Of a stretch of 64,000 nt of DNA, positions 56,313 through 64,000 are shown in pieces. The translations under genes and the position numbers were made by a program. The DNA lies in assembly GCF_023206395.1 (NCBI RefSeq), contig NZ_CP066149.1, forward strand, positions 2,666,001 to 2,730,000, given 5' to 3'. Position 1 is the first letter of the stretch; the number at the start of each line of letters is the position of its first letter. Under the pieces are notes generated by a model. The model was given only the letters and a program-made list of their open reading frames with translations, was not told the origin of the DNA and made no database searches. This DNA comes from Vibrio sp. ED004 (lineage in GTDB: Bacteria; Pseudomonadota; Gammaproteobacteria; Enterobacterales; Vibrionaceae).

Positions 56313-57597
56313 GTGCGAGTTTATTACAGTTTATATGGTCATCTGCTCAACAAAGAGAGGCTGTATAAAGGGTTTAAAAAAGGTAAAGAAAGCGAAAGGC
56401 GCGGCTGGAATAGATGAGCAGAGCCTGAGCGACTACGCCGAAAATCTGAGTGATAACCTCGATCAACTCCTCTCTGAACTCAAAACCAAGCAATACAAAC
56501 CTCAGCCAGTCAAACGAGTAGAGATACCCAAAGAAGACGGAGGGGTACGATTGCTTGGGATCCCAACCGTTAGGGACAGAGTTGTCCAACAAGCACTCAA
56601 TGATATCCTCACCCCCATCTTCGAAGAGCAATTTCACCCATCAAGTTTTGGGTATAGACCGAATCGAAGTTGTCACGATGCAATCAACAAATCCACGATG
56701 TTTATCCGCCGATACGGATTACAGCACGTCGTAGATATGGACTTGTCGAAGTGCTTTGACAAACTCGACCATGAGTTGATCCTCAAGAGCATCAGAAGGC
56801 GAGTCACAGATAGCAGCGTGTTAGAGCTGATAAAACAGTTTCTGAAAAGTGGCGTGATGATAGACGGTAGTTGGCAGGAGACAGAGCTAGGAAGTCCACA
56901 AGGTGGTGTTATCAGTCCTTTGATTGCCAATATCTACCTTGATGCGTTCGATCAGGAAATGCGAAAGCGTGACCATAGGCTCGTTCGTTATGCGGATGAC
57001 ATACTCATCTTTTGTCGTAGCAAGGCAGGAGCAGAGAATGCCCTTGCACAAGCGACGAAGATCCTAGAAGGAGAGCTTAAACTCACAGTGAATCAGACGA
57101 AATCACATATAGCGCACAGCCGTGATGGCGTGAAGTTCTTAGGTGTAGAAATCGGGAGTCAATTTACCCGCATTCAAACTAAGAAACTGAAAGGGTTCAA
57201 AAGTAAGTTAAAGCGACTGACAAAGCGAGGGTGCGGTAAGCCACTTGAGCAAGTCATAAAAGCTTTAAACCCAGTGTTAAGAGGGTTCAGTCAATACTTC
57301 AGGATCACCAATAGCAGCAGAGAGTTCTCAAGGTTAGCAGGGTGGCTACGAAGAAGACTTCGTAGTATCCAGTTGAAACTTTGGAAGAAGCCTCAACGGT
57401 TACACCGAAGGTTAAAACAGTTAGGGTATAAGCCGCCGTTCCAACATATCTCAATGACAAGTTGGGTCAGTGCAGCGAGTCCCCTATCAAGCTATGCGAT
57501 GCCAAATCAATGGTTTAATGACCAAGGGTTGGTAAATCTTGGAACAATAAGGACAGGGCATGTGTTCAGCCAATATGCTGAATGGAAGTGTGCATGA
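56313..57597 (+). pseudogene. Group II intron reverse transcriptase/maturase, frameshifted
   Basis: Read from GTG 56313 (AAGGAGA five bases upstream) it starts MRVYYSLYGHLLNKERLYKG, the expected N-terminus, but that frame stops soon. The rest lies in another frame: KKAKGAAGIDEQSL, GIPTVRDRVVQQAL, DMDLSKCFD, SPQGGVISPLIANIYL, the active site VRYADD, FLGVEI, and a maturase X domain. Removing one A from the A6 run at 56376-56381 joins them into about 427 residues. There is no HNH endonuclease domain. The open frame of 442 codons from 56269 has a foreign N-terminus. Confidence 0.87.
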
Positions 57598-57655
57598 GCC
57601 GTATACGAGGTCCGTACGTACGGTTCTGTGAGAGGGATGAGGCGGTAACGCCTCA
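57596..57655 (+). ncRNA. Domains V and VI of the group II intron
   Basis: Domain V is a hairpin from GAGCC to GGTTC with a CGTATAC / GTACG distal helix; domain VI is TGAGGCG / CGCCTCA with loop GTAA. They form the catalytic core and the branch-point helix of the ribozyme. Confidence 0.8.
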
Positions 57656-57740
57656 CCCTACTCGATGTTTATCGATTTTGTCAGGGCGTTCAAAGGCTGA
57701 TTAGGTGTTTTGATAAAAGATAATGATGGGAATAGTCTGA

Positions 57741-57795
57741 GATACAGATACAGATACAGATACAGATACAGATACAGATACAGATACAGATACAG
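57741..57795. repeat. (GATACA)9 hexanucleotide microsatellite
   Basis: Nine perfect copies of GATACA (57741-57794) plus a further G, in the space between the intron and the end of flgN. It is downstream of both neighbouring genes, so effects on expression are doubtful. Confidence 0.95.
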
Positions 57796-57837
57796 GCAGA
57801 AGGTTAACAATGGGTATTACTGAAAAGGGAGGCTTAA

Positions 57838-58263
57838 CTAGGCTTTTACGTTAGTTCCCAGCGTAGAAATAGTATGCGTTTGACCACCGGCATTGTAGGT
57901 CATGCCAATTTTTCCGTGGCTTTGCTGCATCATATTGCTGAGTTTTTTGAAGCTAAGGTGTGCTCGATTCAAGGCTTCGCCATTAACCAGGTTCGCTTGA
58001 TGGCAATCGTGCACTATGGACTTGATGGTTGAGACTAACTGAGCCAGCTCAGGGTTCTCGGTCAGTTCTGAGATATTGGTATGGGCTGCGATGCGTTGAT
58101 CGGTTGATCTTAGCTGTTCGACAAGAACCACTTTTTCTTTGGCGATTCGCTCAATATCATTGGATTGTCGGCTCGTGATCGCGGTTTTCTCTGAACTTAA
58201 TAATTCAGATAAGGCTTTGGCATTTTGAAGTTGAAAATTAACTAAGTCTGCTAGTGCCGCCAT
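57838..58263 (-). CDS. flgN: FlgN, flagellar export chaperone
   Basis: A 141-residue mainly helical protein resembling FlgN, the chaperone of hook-associated proteins FlgK and FlgL. Heptad-like helices run from LADLVNFQLQNAKALSELL through VVLVEQLRSTDQRI to LSFKKLSNMM. It follows flgM by 62 bases, as in other vibrios. Confidence 0.88.
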   Translation of the reverse strand: MAALADLVNFQLQNAKALSELLSSEKTAITSRQSNDIERIAKEKVVLVEQLRSTDQRIAAHTNISELTENPELAQLVSTIKSIVHDCHQANLVNGEALNRAHLSFKKLSNMMQQSHGKIGMTYNAGGQTHTISTLGTNVKA

Positions 58264-58325
58264 AACGTAAACCTATCAATAACCTCGTGTACTTTAAGTT
58301 AACCACTCAATCTAAGGGTTAGTGC

Positions 58326-58643
58326 TTAAAGGCCTTTTAATTCGTTTTCGAACTTGATCATGTTGTCAGCCAGTTTTTCTGGATCAACCGTGTATGAACC
58401 GTTCGCTATTGCTTCTTTGATCGCTGCTACTTTCACAGAATCAAAGCTTGGCTGTGCTGCCATGTCTTGATGGAGTTGACCAATCGCTTTGCCTTGTTGG
58501 CTTAGAGAAACCGCATCTTTGCTTGCTGGTGATTTAGTTGACACATCAGAACGTGATGCCTCAGAACTAGAATCAGAGCGTACTGCTGATCGGTTGGTGG
58601 TCGTTAGGGTTTGCCCTGAACGAATATTATCAATGCCTGCCAT
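58326..58643 (-). CDS. flgM: FlgM, anti-sigma-28 factor
   Basis: A 105-residue protein binding sigma-28 until it is exported through the finished hook. The disordered Ser/Thr-rich N-terminal half opens MAGIDNIRSGQ. The sigma-binding C-terminal helices include DSVKVAAIKEAIANGSYTVD and ADNMIKFENEL. The ATG at 58643 gives the family start; a longer frame to 58715 has no support. Lies between flgA and flgN. Confidence 0.9.
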   Translation of the reverse strand: MAGIDNIRSGQTLTTTNRSAVRSDSSSEASRSDVSTKSPASKDAVSLSQQGKAIGQLHQDMAAQPSFDSVKVAAIKEAIANGSYTVDPEKLADNMIKFENELKGL

Positions 58644-58821
58644 AGTTAAGCCTTTTTCTTCAAAAATGGGAACCTGTACAGTCAATATCGACCAAGGGTT
58701 CGAATACTTTAGCAATTTTTAGCTCAATAGTCGAAAAGGGACCAAACACTGCTGCTGTGATTTTCAGCATTAGATTGGAGAGCAAAATCGCTAACGATAC
58801 CGTCAATTTAGAAGTAAAGAG

Positions 58822-59568
58822 TTAAAAGTAAACCGTGACTTCAGACATGCTGGTAACAATTCCTTCAATTATACGCTGTGATTTATCATTTTTCACTCTT
58901 ACTTGATCGCCCATCGAACCATCGGTGAGTGCTGTGCCTTTGGTAGTAATGGTCATGCCACCTTTTACAGCCTGTATGATAACCTTCTCATTTCGGCATA
59001 CGACGCAGATATCGCCTCTTTCAACAACATCACCCGGTCTTAGGTTCTTTTTAACCTTGGCGCCGACGACTTGCTCTGGAGCGGTGAAACCTTGGCGACG
59101 AAACTTGTTAAGAGAAATCATCGCGGTGGTCACATCGTATTGACCGACAATTTCGCCTCTCGCGAGTGCTCTGGTTGTCGTCACAAGCGGCACTGACATC
59201 GAAAGACGCACCGGCACATAAACTCGCCACTCATCAGGAACACATTGCACTAAAACCGTAATACTGCTGCGGGTATTGGTGGTGGTTGAGGCACTTGTCT
59301 CGAGAGGGATTGGGCAGTCTGTTGCTTTGATTCTTGAGTCAACATTTGCTGAATTAACAAAGAGTTCGCCGCCTCGTGGCTGTTCAACGGTATCAAGGAT
59401 GTGTTGCTCCGCCGCCGACTGAATCATCTCAATTTGTTCTGGGGTCGCAGCTTGCACAAAAAAACTAAACAATATTGATAAAATGCCGATAAACTTAGCG
59501 ACAGTTTTAAAAGTAGCTCTACACATTGCTATGGAAAGAGGTGGCAAATTTGTTTTATAATACGTCAT
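58822..59568 (-). CDS. flgA: FlgA, P-ring chaperone
   Basis: A 248-residue periplasmic protein needed to assemble the flagellar P ring from FlgI. A hydrophobic signal region ends near VQA. The SAF-type domain has VPLVTTTRALARGEIVGQYDV and LRPGDVVERGDI, and the ending is GIVTSMSEVTVYF. A shorter start at 59526 would give a tidier signal peptide but has no ribosome site. Divergent from cheV. Confidence 0.9.
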   Translation of the reverse strand: MTYYKTNLPPLSIAMCRATFKTVAKFIGILSILFSFFVQAATPEQIEMIQSAAEQHILDTVEQPRGGELFVNSANVDSRIKATDCPIPLETSASTTTNTRSSITVLVQCVPDEWRVYVPVRLSMSVPLVTTTRALARGEIVGQYDVTTAMISLNKFRRQGFTAPEQVVGAKVKKNLRPGDVVERGDICVVCRNEKVIIQAVKGGMTITTKGTALTDGSMGDQVRVKNDKSQRIIEGIVTSMSEVTVYF

Positions 59569-59581
59569 TCCGTTTCTCTGG

Positions 59582-59597
59582 TGGTTCGTAGCCTGCA
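59582..59597 (+). promoter_or_regulatory. Possible sigma-54 promoter of cheVR
   Basis: GG at 59583-59584, ten bases, GC at 59595-59596 (TGGTTCGTAGCCTGCA). The spacing is right, but both boxes have a mismatch. It lies 50 bases before the cheV ATG. Confidence 0.4.
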
Positions 59598-59645
59598 GTA
59601 GACTAACACTTTTTATACAAAAAAGTTTGATATGGAGATGAGCTC

Positions 59646-60572
59646 ATGACGGGTATTCTTGATTCGGTGAATCAGCGTACGCAACTCGTCGGTCAAAACC
59701 GATTAGAATTACTAACCTTTCGCCTAATGGGGCGTCAGCGTTACGGCATTAATGTTTTTAAAGTAAAAGAAGTGCTTCAATGCCCTAAGCTGACGAAGAT
59801 GCCAAACTTGAACCCACTGGTTAAAGGTGTCGCACACATTCGTGGTCAAACGATCTCTGTGATTGATTTGAGCTTAGCGATTGGTGGCCGTCCTACAACG
59901 GATGTTGAAAAGTGTTTTGTGGTTATCTCTGAGTTTAACCGAACCATTCAAGGTTTCTTGGTAAGTTCAGTTGAGCGCATTATTAACATGCACTGGGAAT
60001 CGATTCTTCCGCCGCCAGATGGCGCAGGTAAAGCCAACTACCTGACAGCGGTAACCAACATCGATAATGAATTAGTCGAAATTCTGGATGTTGAAAAGAT
60101 TCTTGCTGAGATTTCACCAGTGGATGAAACAATGGACAGCAAAATTGCTGAAGAAATCGCAGAAGTAGAACAAGAGAAAGAATTGGTTCGCCGTATCTTG
60201 ATTGCTGATGATTCGACGGTTGCTCGTAAGCAGGTTCAACGTGCTATCGAGTCGATTGGTTTTGAAGTTATCTCAGTGAAAGATGGTAAAGAAGCCTATG
60301 AGAAGTTGATGCAGATGTCAGCCGAGGGCAGTATTTACGATCAGATTTCATTGGTGATTTCAGATATCGAAATGCCAGAAATGGATGGATACACGCTGAC
60401 TGCTGAGATTCGTCGTCACGCAGAATTGAAAGATTTATACGTAATTTTACACTCATCATTGAGTGGTGTATTTAACCAAGCCATGGTTGAGCGTGTAGGG
60501 GCTAACTCCTTCATCGCGAAATTCAACCCTGATGAGCTTGGTGCAGCGGTTAAAGCTGCGTTAACTAACTAA
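59646..60572 (+). CDS. cheV: CheV, CheW-receiver coupling protein
   Basis: A 308-residue chemotaxis protein coupling receptors to CheA. The CheW domain spans about 15-160 (YGINVFKVKEVLQCP, GVAHIRGQTISVIDL). The receiver domain spans about 178-305, with the acidic pocket in ILIADDST, the phosphorylated Asp in LVISDIEMPEMDG and the Lys in FIAKFNPDEL. GGAGATGAG precedes the start. Co-transcribed with cheR (11-base gap). Confidence 0.95.
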   Translation: MTGILDSVNQRTQLVGQNRLELLTFRLMGRQRYGINVFKVKEVLQCPKLTKMPNLNPLVKGVAHIRGQTISVIDLSLAIGGRPTTDVEKCFVVISEFNRTIQGFLVSSVERIINMHWESILPPPDGAGKANYLTAVTNIDNELVEILDVEKILAEISPVDETMDSKIAEEIAEVEQEKELVRRILIADDSTVARKQVQRAIESIGFEVISVKDGKEAYEKLMQMSAEGSIYDQISLVISDIEMPEMDGYTLTAEIRRHAELKDLYVILHSSLSGVFNQAMVERVGANSFIAKFNPDELGAAVKAALTN

Positions 60573-60583
60573 AAGAGACATTA

Positions 60584-61411
60584 ATGACTGCTATAACAAT
60601 AAGTGATCAAGAGTATCGCGATTTCAGCCGTTTCTTAGAATCTCAATGTGGCATTGTATTAGGTGACAGCAAACAGTACTTAGTGCGCAGCCGTCTAAGC
60701 CCATTAGTAACGAAGTTCAATGTAGCGTCGTTATCTGATTTGCTGAGAGATGTAGTGACAGGTCGAAACCGTGAGTTGAGAGTGGCAGCAGTGGATGCTA
60801 TGACGACGAACGAGACACTTTGGTTCCGAGATACTTACCCGTTTGCTGTGCTTGCGGATAAACTTCTACCGGAAATAGCGGCAAATAAACGTCCTATTAA
60901 GATTTGGTCTGCGGCAAGTTCTTCAGGCCAAGAACCATACTCAATGGCAATGACGGTGCTTGAGACTCAAGCTCGTAAGCCGGGTATGCTGCCAAATGTA
61001 TCGATTACCGCAACTGACATCTCAGCAAGTATGTTGGATATGTGCCGCACGGGCGCGTACGACAACCTTGCTTTGGGACGCGGACTTTCTCCAGAGCGTC
61101 GTCGTACTTTCTTTGAAGATGCGGGCGATGGTCGCATGAAAGTGAAAGACAACGTGAAGCGCATGGTGAACTTCCGTCCTCAAAACTTGATGGACAGCTA
61201 TGCACTGTTAGGCAAGTTCGACATCATTTTCTGTCGTAACGTGCTGATTTACTTCTCACCTGATATGAAGTCAAAGGTACTTAACCAGATGGCAAATAGC
61301 CTCAACCCTGGTGGTTACCTGCTATTAGGTGCGTCGGAATCACTAACAGGCTTAACGGATCGTTTTGAAATGGTTCGCTGTAATCCAGGCATCATCTACA
61401 AATTAAAGTAA
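60584..61411 (+). CDS. cheR: CheR, chemotaxis receptor methyltransferase
   Basis: A 275-residue SAM-dependent enzyme that methylates glutamates of chemoreceptors. The N-terminal helical domain (DFSRFLESQCGIVLGDSK) precedes the catalytic domain with FRDTYPF, IWSAASSSGQEPYS, ITATDIS and the signature DIIFCRNVLIYF. Usual CheR length. A weak terminator hairpin follows at 61456. Confidence 0.95.
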   Translation: MTAITISDQEYRDFSRFLESQCGIVLGDSKQYLVRSRLSPLVTKFNVASLSDLLRDVVTGRNRELRVAAVDAMTTNETLWFRDTYPFAVLADKLLPEIAANKRPIKIWSAASSSGQEPYSMAMTVLETQARKPGMLPNVSITATDISASMLDMCRTGAYDNLALGRGLSPERRRTFFEDAGDGRMKVKDNVKRMVNFRPQNLMDSYALLGKFDIIFCRNVLIYFSPDMKSKVLNQMANSLNPGGYLLLGASESLTGLTDRFEMVRCNPGIIYKLK

Positions 61412-61455
61412 TGGTTGGCACCAGAATCAGGTGCGGCGTTACTGTCTAACTTCAA

Positions 61456-61485
61456 AACCCAGCCAAGTGCTGGTTTTTCTTTTTC
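61456..61485 (+). terminator. Terminator of cheVR
   Basis: Hairpin AAACC(C)AGC / GCTGGTTT with one bulged C, then TTTCTTTTT, 45 bases after cheR. Confidence 0.75.
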
Positions 61486-61537
61486 CTGCTTAACCTATAT
61501 CTTTAAGTCAGAGTGACATTCCAATTTACTCTATTTT

Positions 61538-61554
61538 TTGGCTTGTATATTGCA
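61538..61554 (+). promoter_or_regulatory. Sigma-54 promoter of the flgB operon
   Basis: TTGGC-N7-ATTGCA type: GG at 61540-61541, exactly ten bases, GC at 61552-61553, with TTGCA at the -12 box. Vibrio flgBCDEFGHIJ is known to be a sigma-54 and FlrC-dependent class of genes. The predicted start is about 100 bases before flgB. Confidence 0.78.
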
Positions 61555-61666
61555 AGTTTACCCACGAGTAACCTGTAAAAGTATTGATAGACCGCTTTGT
61601 TTTAAAAGTTGGTATATATATTGCTTTGGTTATTTCATAACAGTCAGTTCTTGAGTTGAGGTTTAC

Positions 61667-62062
61667 ATGGCTATTTCTTTTGACAATGCTTTAGGCATTC
61701 ACCAACACACAGTTGGTGTACGTGAGCGTAATGCTGAGGTGCTTTCCACCAATATCGCGCAAGCAAACACGCCTGGGTATAAGGCAAAGGGATTAGACTT
61801 TAAGAAATCGCTGCAAGCGGCAAGTTCTGGGGCAAGCATTGGTCTTAGCCGCACAGATGGTCGGCACATTTCTGCCTCAACAACGGTGAACGGGGAAACG
61901 AAGTATCGAATTCCTACACAACCTGATACAGGAGATGGCAACACGGTTGATTTGGATTTGGAAAGAAACCTTTTCATGCAAAACCAAATTAGGCATCAAG
62001 CCTCTCTCGACTTCCTAGGAAGTAAGTTCAAGAATTTAACTAAAGCGATTAAAGGGGAATAA
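61667..62062 (+). CDS. flgB: FlgB, flagellar proximal rod protein
   Basis: A 131-residue rod protein. The N-terminal rod-type motif (LSTNIAQANTPGYKAKGLDF) and C-terminal FMQNQIRHQASLDFLGSKFKNL form the D0 helices that pack at the base of the rod. Exported by the flagellar type III system without a cleaved signal. First gene of the operon; flgC follows after four bases. Confidence 0.96.
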   Translation: MAISFDNALGIHQHTVGVRERNAEVLSTNIAQANTPGYKAKGLDFKKSLQAASSGASIGLSRTDGRHISASTTVNGETKYRIPTQPDTGDGNTVDLDLERNLFMQNQIRHQASLDFLGSKFKNLTKAIKGE

Positions 62063-62066
62063 TTAG

Positions 62067-62480
62067 ATGAGCTTATTTAATGTATTCAATGTGACTGGTT
62101 CTGCGATGAGTGCTGAATCTGTTCGTCTAAATACGACCTCGAGCAACCTAGCGAACGCGGACAGTGTAAGTAGTTCTGCTGAAGAAACTTACAAAGCTCG
62201 CCACGCAGTGTTCGGCGCTGAGTTAAATCGAGCACGCAACAGTGACCACACTGTGCCTGTGAAAGTATTAGGTATTGTTGAAAGCGATAAGCCGCTAAGC
62301 GCGGAGTACAACCCTGATCACCCATTAGCGAATAACGAAGGCTACATCTACAAGCCGAACGTAAACGTTATGGAAGAGATGGCAAACATGATTTCGGCAT
62401 CACGTGCGTACCAAACAAACGTACAGGTTGCTGACTCGAGTAAACAAATGCTGCTGCGTACGCTGCAGATGGGTCAATAA
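62067..62480 (+). CDS. flgC: FlgC, flagellar proximal rod protein
   Basis: A 137-residue rod protein with the N-terminal LNTTSSNLANADSVSSS and the C-terminal YIYKPNVNVMEEMANMISASRAYQTNV (here in two parts: YIYKPNVNVMEEMANM and SASRAYQTNV). Standard FlgC length. flgD follows after 17 bases containing AAGGAG. Confidence 0.96.
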   Translation: MSLFNVFNVTGSAMSAESVRLNTTSSNLANADSVSSSAEETYKARHAVFGAELNRARNSDHTVPVKVLGIVESDKPLSAEYNPDHPLANNEGYIYKPNVNVMEEMANMISASRAYQTNVQVADSSKQMLLRTLQMGQ

Positions 62481-62497
62481 GGATAAGGAGGTAGCAC

Positions 62498-63211
62498 ATG
62501 GCTGGAATCAACAACAATGTTGGTCAAAGCGGCTTGTCCTATGTTGACCAGCTGAAGAGTCTTCAAGATGGCGCTAAGAAGTCCGACGAAACAACAGGTA
62601 AGCAGGATCTTAAACAAGAAGATTTCTTATCTTTGTTGACTAAGCAATTAGCACAGCAAGACCCTTTCAAGCCGGTTAGCAATGACCAGATGATTGCGCA
62701 AATGGCTTCATTTGCGACCGTAGATGGCATTGGCAAAATGAATACACAGTTTGAAAGCTTGAATTCATCAATGACCTCTAACCAAGCACTGCAGGCCTCT
62801 TCTTTGGTTGGCCGTGATGTATTGGTTCCTGGTGCGGCAGGTGTGAAACCCGGTGACGGCGGTATGGCGGCAATGGTTAAGCTTCCTCAGGCAATGGACA
62901 ATGTAATGGTCCGTGTTGAGAACGAAGTTGGCCAATTAGTTCGCACATTTGATATCGGTTCTAAACCTTCTGGTGACACACGTGTTGAATGGGACGGAAA
63001 AGACGAAGACGGTAACCCATTGCCGGCCGGTAAATACAACGTGAAAGCGTCGGGTTTGCTGGATGGTGAGAACACAGAGTTCCAAGTTTCCAGTTATGCG
63101 AACGTGAACAGTGTGCTTCTTGGTAAGGGTGATGGCAACGTACTACTCAATCTGGCTGGTTTCACATCGCCAGTACGACTTGCTGAAGTACTAGAAGTTG
63201 GTAAAGCGTAG
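62498..63211 (+). CDS. flgD: FlgD, hook cap and assembly protein
   Basis: A 237-residue hook scaffold protein. The N-terminal segment FLSLLTKQLAQQDPFKPVSN is the family signature. It is followed by the FlgD Tudor/Fn3-like domains with VEWDGKDEDGNPLPAGKYN, and the ending LGKGDGNVLLNLAG. It caps the growing hook and orders FlgE assembly. Confidence 0.95.
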   Translation: MAGINNNVGQSGLSYVDQLKSLQDGAKKSDETTGKQDLKQEDFLSLLTKQLAQQDPFKPVSNDQMIAQMASFATVDGIGKMNTQFESLNSSMTSNQALQASSLVGRDVLVPGAAGVKPGDGGMAAMVKLPQAMDNVMVRVENEVGQLVRTFDIGSKPSGDTRVEWDGKDEDGNPLPAGKYNVKASGLLDGENTEFQVSSYANVNSVLLGKGDGNVLLNLAGFTSPVRLAEVLEVGKA

Positions 63212-63260
63212 CTCTTTATTGAGTGACTATGCTAGCTAGATAGATTAGGAGAATATTGGA

Positions 63261-64000
63261 ATGTCATATGTAGCTTTAAGCGGCCTATCCGCTGCACAAT
63301 TAGACCTGAATACAACCAGTAACAACATTGCGAACGCAAACACATTTGGCTTTAAAGAGTCTCGTGCTGAGTTCGGTGATGTTTACTCAAACTCGTTGTT
63401 CACTAACGCAAAAACGACGTCAGGTGGCGGTGCGCAAGCTAGCCAAGTGGCGCAACAGTTCCACGAAGGTTCGAGTATTTATACAAACAACCCAATGGAC
63501 TTACGTGTCAGTGGTACAGGTTTCTTTGCTGTAGCGAAAGATCGCATGGTGCCAGAGATTAATGAACTAACGCGTAATGGTGCATTTCACCTAAACAAAG
63601 ATAACTACATGGTTACAGCTAACGATGAGTTTCTTTTAGGCTACGATGTTGATCCTAATTCGGGTGAAGTTCTTTCTTACGCGCCAAAGCCTCTCGACAT
63701 TCCTGCTGAGTTTGGTAAGCCAAAACAGACAGAAAACATTGAAGTAGGGGTTAACCTGCCTGCAAACGGTGATCTTAAAGACCCAGCTGCATTTAACTAC
63801 CAAGATGCTGACACATACAACCGTGCAACGTCTTCGACGGTATACGATTCTATGGGTCAGTCTTACAAGTTAACGACTTACTACCTCAAAGATCAGACCC
63901 AACCAAACACTTGGCAAACGTACTACACCATGTCAGATGAGAATGGCGAGAAACCATTGAACATTACAGGCGGTGATGCGACGAATGCAACAGGTCATGT
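63261..64000 (+). CDS. flgE: FlgE, flagellar hook protein (N-terminal part)
   Basis: The first 246 codons of the hook protein; the rest lies beyond the right edge. It starts MSYVALSGLSAAQLDLNTTS and shows the rod/hook motif NNIANANTFGFKESRAEF. Further along are SGTGFFAVA, LTRNGAFHLNKDNYMVT and the beta-rich D1 region. ATG 63261 has TAGGAG upstream. Confidence 0.96.
   Translation, partial: MSYVALSGLSAAQLDLNTTSNNIANANTFGFKESRAEFGDVYSNSLFTNAKTTSGGGAQASQVAQQFHEGSSIYTNNPMDLRVSGTGFFAVAKDRMVPEINELTRNGAFHLNKDNYMVTANDEFLLGYDVDPNSGEVLSYAPKPLDIPAEFGKPKQTENIEVGVNLPANGDLKDPAAFNYQDADTYNRATSSTVYDSMGQSYKLTTYYLKDQTQPNTWQTYYTMSDENGEKPLNITGGDATNATGH

Larger units (their letters stand above)
55573..57661 (+). 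mobile_element. Group II intron inserted behind the flgP terminator
   Basis: About 2.1 kb. The 5' part begins GTTTGCC with an immediate hairpin (GTTTGCC / GGCAAAC) and runs through a folded region to a reverse transcriptase gene. Domain V is at 57596-57626 (GAGCCGTATAC ... GTACGTACGGTTC). Domain VI follows (TGAGGCG / CGCCTCA), and the intron ends CCCTAC. Both ends are set by eye and could be off by a few bases. Insertion straight after a terminator is the habit of class C introns; class is not proven, and the AGC triad in domain V should be checked against it. Confidence 0.85.

Noticed and set aside
55573..57661. Retron or diversity-generating retroelement as reading of the reverse transcriptase
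   Set aside because: Maturase-type C-terminus, domain V and VI hairpins and position after a terminator all point to a group II intron; no template/variable repeat pair was seen.

Overview
The window is a piece of a Vibrio chromosome, most likely a member of the Splendidus clade. That placement rests on gene content, order and recalled protein similarity: miaB-ubiF beside a Met/Leu/Gln tRNA array, lolB-ispE-prs, hemA-prfA-prmC-sirB-kdsA, a nutA-type 5'-nucleotidase, a V. harveyi-type chitobiase, and the flgTOP / flgNMA / cheVR / flgB locus of vibrio polar flagella. The species is not settled by the sequence alone.

Layout. 1-3020: miaB (partial), ubiF and a beta-propeller lactonase. 3178-4882: thirteen tRNA genes (6 Leu-UAG, 4 Gln-UUG, 3 Met-CAU), largely built of a repeated 257-bp unit, with a strong promoter at 4938-4966. 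5163-15272: housekeeping genes ychF-pth, prs, lolB-ispE, hemA-prfA-prmC, sirB2-sirB1 and kdsA. 15317-16628: an IS110-family element of the IS1111 type, with a frameshifted transposase and a structured 3' non-coding end. 17047-33209: nutA, ybaK, rluF, smrA, a DUF3149 microprotein, tRNA-Pro, a TraB-like protein, chitobiase, a KdgM-like porin, copA with a DUF411 gene under a CueR-type promoter, and gltX.

33770-52273: a complete aryl polyene (APE) pigment cluster. The long leftward operon holds the chain-length factor, acyltransferases, two acyl carrier proteins, an acyl ligase, two dehydratases, an aromatic amino acid lyase, a thioesterase, LolA-like and MMPL export proteins, a ketoreductase and two ketosynthases. 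A divergent rightward arm holds a lipoprotein, a methyltransferase and a flavoprotein with halogenase-like motifs. Together they would make an aryl starter from an aromatic amino acid, extend it with a type II polyketide/fatty-acid-like system, modify it and place it in the outer membrane.

52400-64000: an orphan gene with a faint AP2-like look, then flagellar genes flgT, flgO, flgP, flgN, flgM, flgA, the chemotaxis genes cheV and cheR, and the start of the flgBCDE operon behind a sigma-54-type promoter. A group II intron with a frameshifted reverse transcriptase sits right behind the flgP terminator, and a nine-copy GATACA repeat follows it.

The less ordinary items are the IS1111 3' RNA candidate, the halogenase-like APE gene, the intron with two homopolymer anomalies, the tRNA array and a decayed copy of tRNA-Pro. 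I did not see a clearly new defence or signalling system.
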